From Bog-473 sp036268485 (GTDB lineage Bacteria; Actinomycetota; Acidimicrobiia; Acidimicrobiales; RAAP-2): 64,000 bases of DNA. The notes under the pieces were generated by a model, which ran no database searches, was not told where the DNA came from, and was given only the letters and a program-made list of their open reading frames with translations. The stretch covers positions 41,192 through 105,191 of the forward strand of contig DATAUC010000027.1 in assembly GCA_036268485.1 (NCBI GenBank). The letters are read 5' to 3'. The translations under genes were made by a program, and so were the position numbers. Positions within the stretch are counted from its first letter, which is position 1. The number at the start of each line of letters is the position of its first letter. This document shows, piece after piece, positions 62,879 to 64,000 of the stretch.

Positions 62879-63565
62879 GTGTCGGCCCTCCACGACAGCC
62901 GCTCGGCTCAACTCCCACGCGCCCTAAACGCCCCGAACTCGCCTCGGCTGGTCGTTCGGTCGAAGACTGCCCTGCGGCTCATCCTGGCCGTGGTGATGGG
63001 CTTTGCGGTGGGAGCAGTGACGGAGTGGTCGGTACCGCACCTTCCCTTCTCGCTCGAACCATTGGCCAATACCGCAGCGCCCTGGGTCCTCGTCGCCTGC
63101 GCCGTGGCTTTGACCGCTCGCCGATTCGGCGAGTCCCTCTTGCTGGCCGTCGTCACCCTCGTCGCTCTGGTCCTGGGCTTCTACGTGGCCGAGGCCTACC
63201 GCGGGTGGCCCGTATCCCGGCATCAAGTCGAGTTCTGGATCGCCGCCAGCGTGGCGGTCGGTCCACTCGTCGGCCTTGCCGCCTCTTGGCTTCGCAATGC
63301 CAAACGCACGACTGCAGCGCTCGGCGCCGGAGTGATTGGCGGCCTGCTCACCGGAGAAGCCGTCTATGGCCTCACCAAGTTGAAATTTTCGACCCCAACC
63401 CACTATTGGTACGTGCAGTTCGCTCTCGGCCTCGGGTTGGCGATGGGCTTGCCTCTGTGGCGTTCCCGGCGGCAGCTGCTGGGCGGCCTTCCAAGCCTCG
63501 CAGTGTCACTGGCCGCCTGCCTCACGATCGGCCTCGGCACCCTGGTCGTGTACCAGGTCCCCTGA
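62879..63565 (+). CDS. DUF6518-like multi-spanning membrane protein
   Basis: The 228-residue protein has about six TM helices, with a motif near the first loop (LPFSLEPLANTAAPWVLVAC) that fits the DUF6518 family as I recall it. Function is unknown. GTG 62879 is chosen because a TATAAT lies 7 nt upstream; the open frame back to 62711 crosses the promoter region and its sequence looks non-coding. Confidence 0.65.
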   Translation: MSALHDSRSAQLPRALNAPNSPRLVVRSKTALRLILAVVMGFAVGAVTEWSVPHLPFSLEPLANTAAPWVLVACAVALTARRFGESLLLAVVTLVALVLGFYVAEAYRGWPVSRHQVEFWIAASVAVGPLVGLAASWLRNAKRTTAALGAGVIGGLLTGEAVYGLTKLKFSTPTHYWYVQFALGLGLAMGLPLWRSRRQLLGGLPSLAVSLAACLTIGLGTLVVYQVP

Positions 63566-63664
63566 CATCTCAATGCCGAGTGGCTGAACACCACCGGCGA
63601 ACCTCCGAAGACCGCCCGTGTTCTCATAAGAAACGGTCCACCCTTTGGGGTTAAGCACAATTCG

Positions 63665-63739
63665 TCGGGCTGCCGGGATTTGAACCCGGGACCTCTTGAC
63701 CCCCAGTCAAGCGCGCTAACCAAGCTGCGCCACAGCCCG
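63665..63739 (-). tRNA. tRNA-Pro (GGG anticodon)
   Basis: The minus strand folds into a cloverleaf: acceptor CGGGCTG / CAGCCCG with discriminator A; D-arm with GGTTA; anticodon stem CTTGA/TCAAG around loop CTGGGGG (anticodon GGG); T-arm CCGGG-TTCAAAT-CCCGG. CCA is not encoded. A TACACT hexamer at 63809-63814 (minus strand), about 70 nt upstream, may be its -10. Confidence 0.95.
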
Positions 63740-63863
63740 CTACTACCCATCTCTCGGCAGTCTTTCGGCCGCTGAGTTCCTGCATCCCGGAAGGATCCGG
63801 GCCTCGAAGTGTAGCCCGCTCCTTGTCCGACCATCTTCGTCGCTCCCTCCTCCCCCACCACGC

Positions 63864-63895
63864 GAAGAAGGGACCCCCGGAGGGGTCCCTTCTTC
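63864..63895 (-). terminator. strong hairpin after the partial minus-strand gene
   Basis: A perfect 14-bp stem (GAAGAAGGGACCCC / GGGGTCCCTTCTTC) with a CGGA loop lies 38 nt after the stop of the gene entering from the right edge. There is no U-tract on either strand, so it is a terminator-like hairpin of the U-less kind often inferred in actinobacteria. Confidence 0.6.
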
Positions 63896-63933
63896 AACTC
63901 CTTGGTGGCTGGGATGGCCCAGCCAGGCTCCAA

Positions 63934-63999
63934 CTAGGGGGCCGGGATGGCCGCCACAGCGGCGGCAATCGTGGCCGGCGTCAGCGAGAGCGGTCCACC
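63934..63999 (-). CDS. 3' end of a gene continuing beyond the window
   Basis: The minus-strand frame reads GGPLSLTPATIAAAVAAIPA then Pro and stop TAG at 63934-63936. It is in frame to the window edge and is followed by the hairpin at 63864-63895, as expected for a gene end. Too little is present to name it. Confidence 0.5.
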   Translation of the reverse strand, partial: GGPLSLTPATIAAAVAAIPAP

Positions 64000-64000
64000 G

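Overview
The window is about 64 kb of GC-rich, tightly packed bacterial DNA with many GTG starts and 1-8 nt gene overlaps. It carries a complete Pup-proteasome locus, a DUF4193 gene, fused fbiC (coenzyme F420), a LAxTG-type surface protein and a HelY-TatC-TatA-PafA gene order. Together these point firmly to an actinobacterium. The secreted sedolisin with WLVASDGGVF-type repeats and the two-domain ThyX-like protein make the Acidimicrobiia my best guess (inference). I saw no insertion sequences, phage genes or CRISPR arrays.

Layout: (1) 1-4377 is a MacB-type ABC exporter operon (ATPase, permease, secreted DUF5666-like Gly-rich protein, membrane-fusion protein). (2) 4728-7557 is an operon-like run of a 2-oxoglutarate oxygenase, a formaldehyde-activating-enzyme-like protein, a VOC protein, inorganic pyrophosphatase and an NTF2-like protein, preceded by about 350 nt of probable leader. 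(3) 7574-12293 holds an HtrA protease, an unknown low-complexity protein, a GNAT acetyltransferase and a DUF4193 pair. (4) 12624-24055, all on the minus strand, is arc(mpa)-dop-pup-prcB-prcA-pafA-tatA-tatC-helY-thyX-like: tagging, unfolding and degradation of pupylated proteins, then Tat export and RNA/DNA metabolism. A ferredoxin gene diverges from arc and faces trmI and three small membrane-protein genes. (5) 26701-34910 is tkt-tal-gnd-pgl-fbiC-LOG: the pentose phosphate pathway joined directly to F420 synthesis, with no zwf in the run. (6) 34914-38558 encodes a large surface protein of SpaA/prealbumin-like repeats with a C-terminal LAFTG sorting signal. (7) 38884-53207 holds an acyl-CoA ligase, an NlpC/P60 hydrolase, pgi, an alpha/beta hydrolase, gltBD, thiO-thiS and a patatin-like lipase. 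(8) 53215-64000 holds CorA-like and K+ channel proteins, a secreted CocE-type hydrolase, a haloalkane-dehalogenase-like enzyme, PspA, GrpB, the sedolisin, a DUF6518-like membrane protein, tRNA-Pro(GGG) and the end of one more gene.

Two themes recur. First, at least ten genes start 5-7 nt after a TANNNT hexamer with no Shine-Dalgarno sequence, as expected for leaderless mRNAs. Second, the metabolic operons hint at non-standard cofactor use: a Fae-like protein next to an oxygenase, and F420 synthesis next to a pentose phosphate run whose first dehydrogenase is not encoded here.
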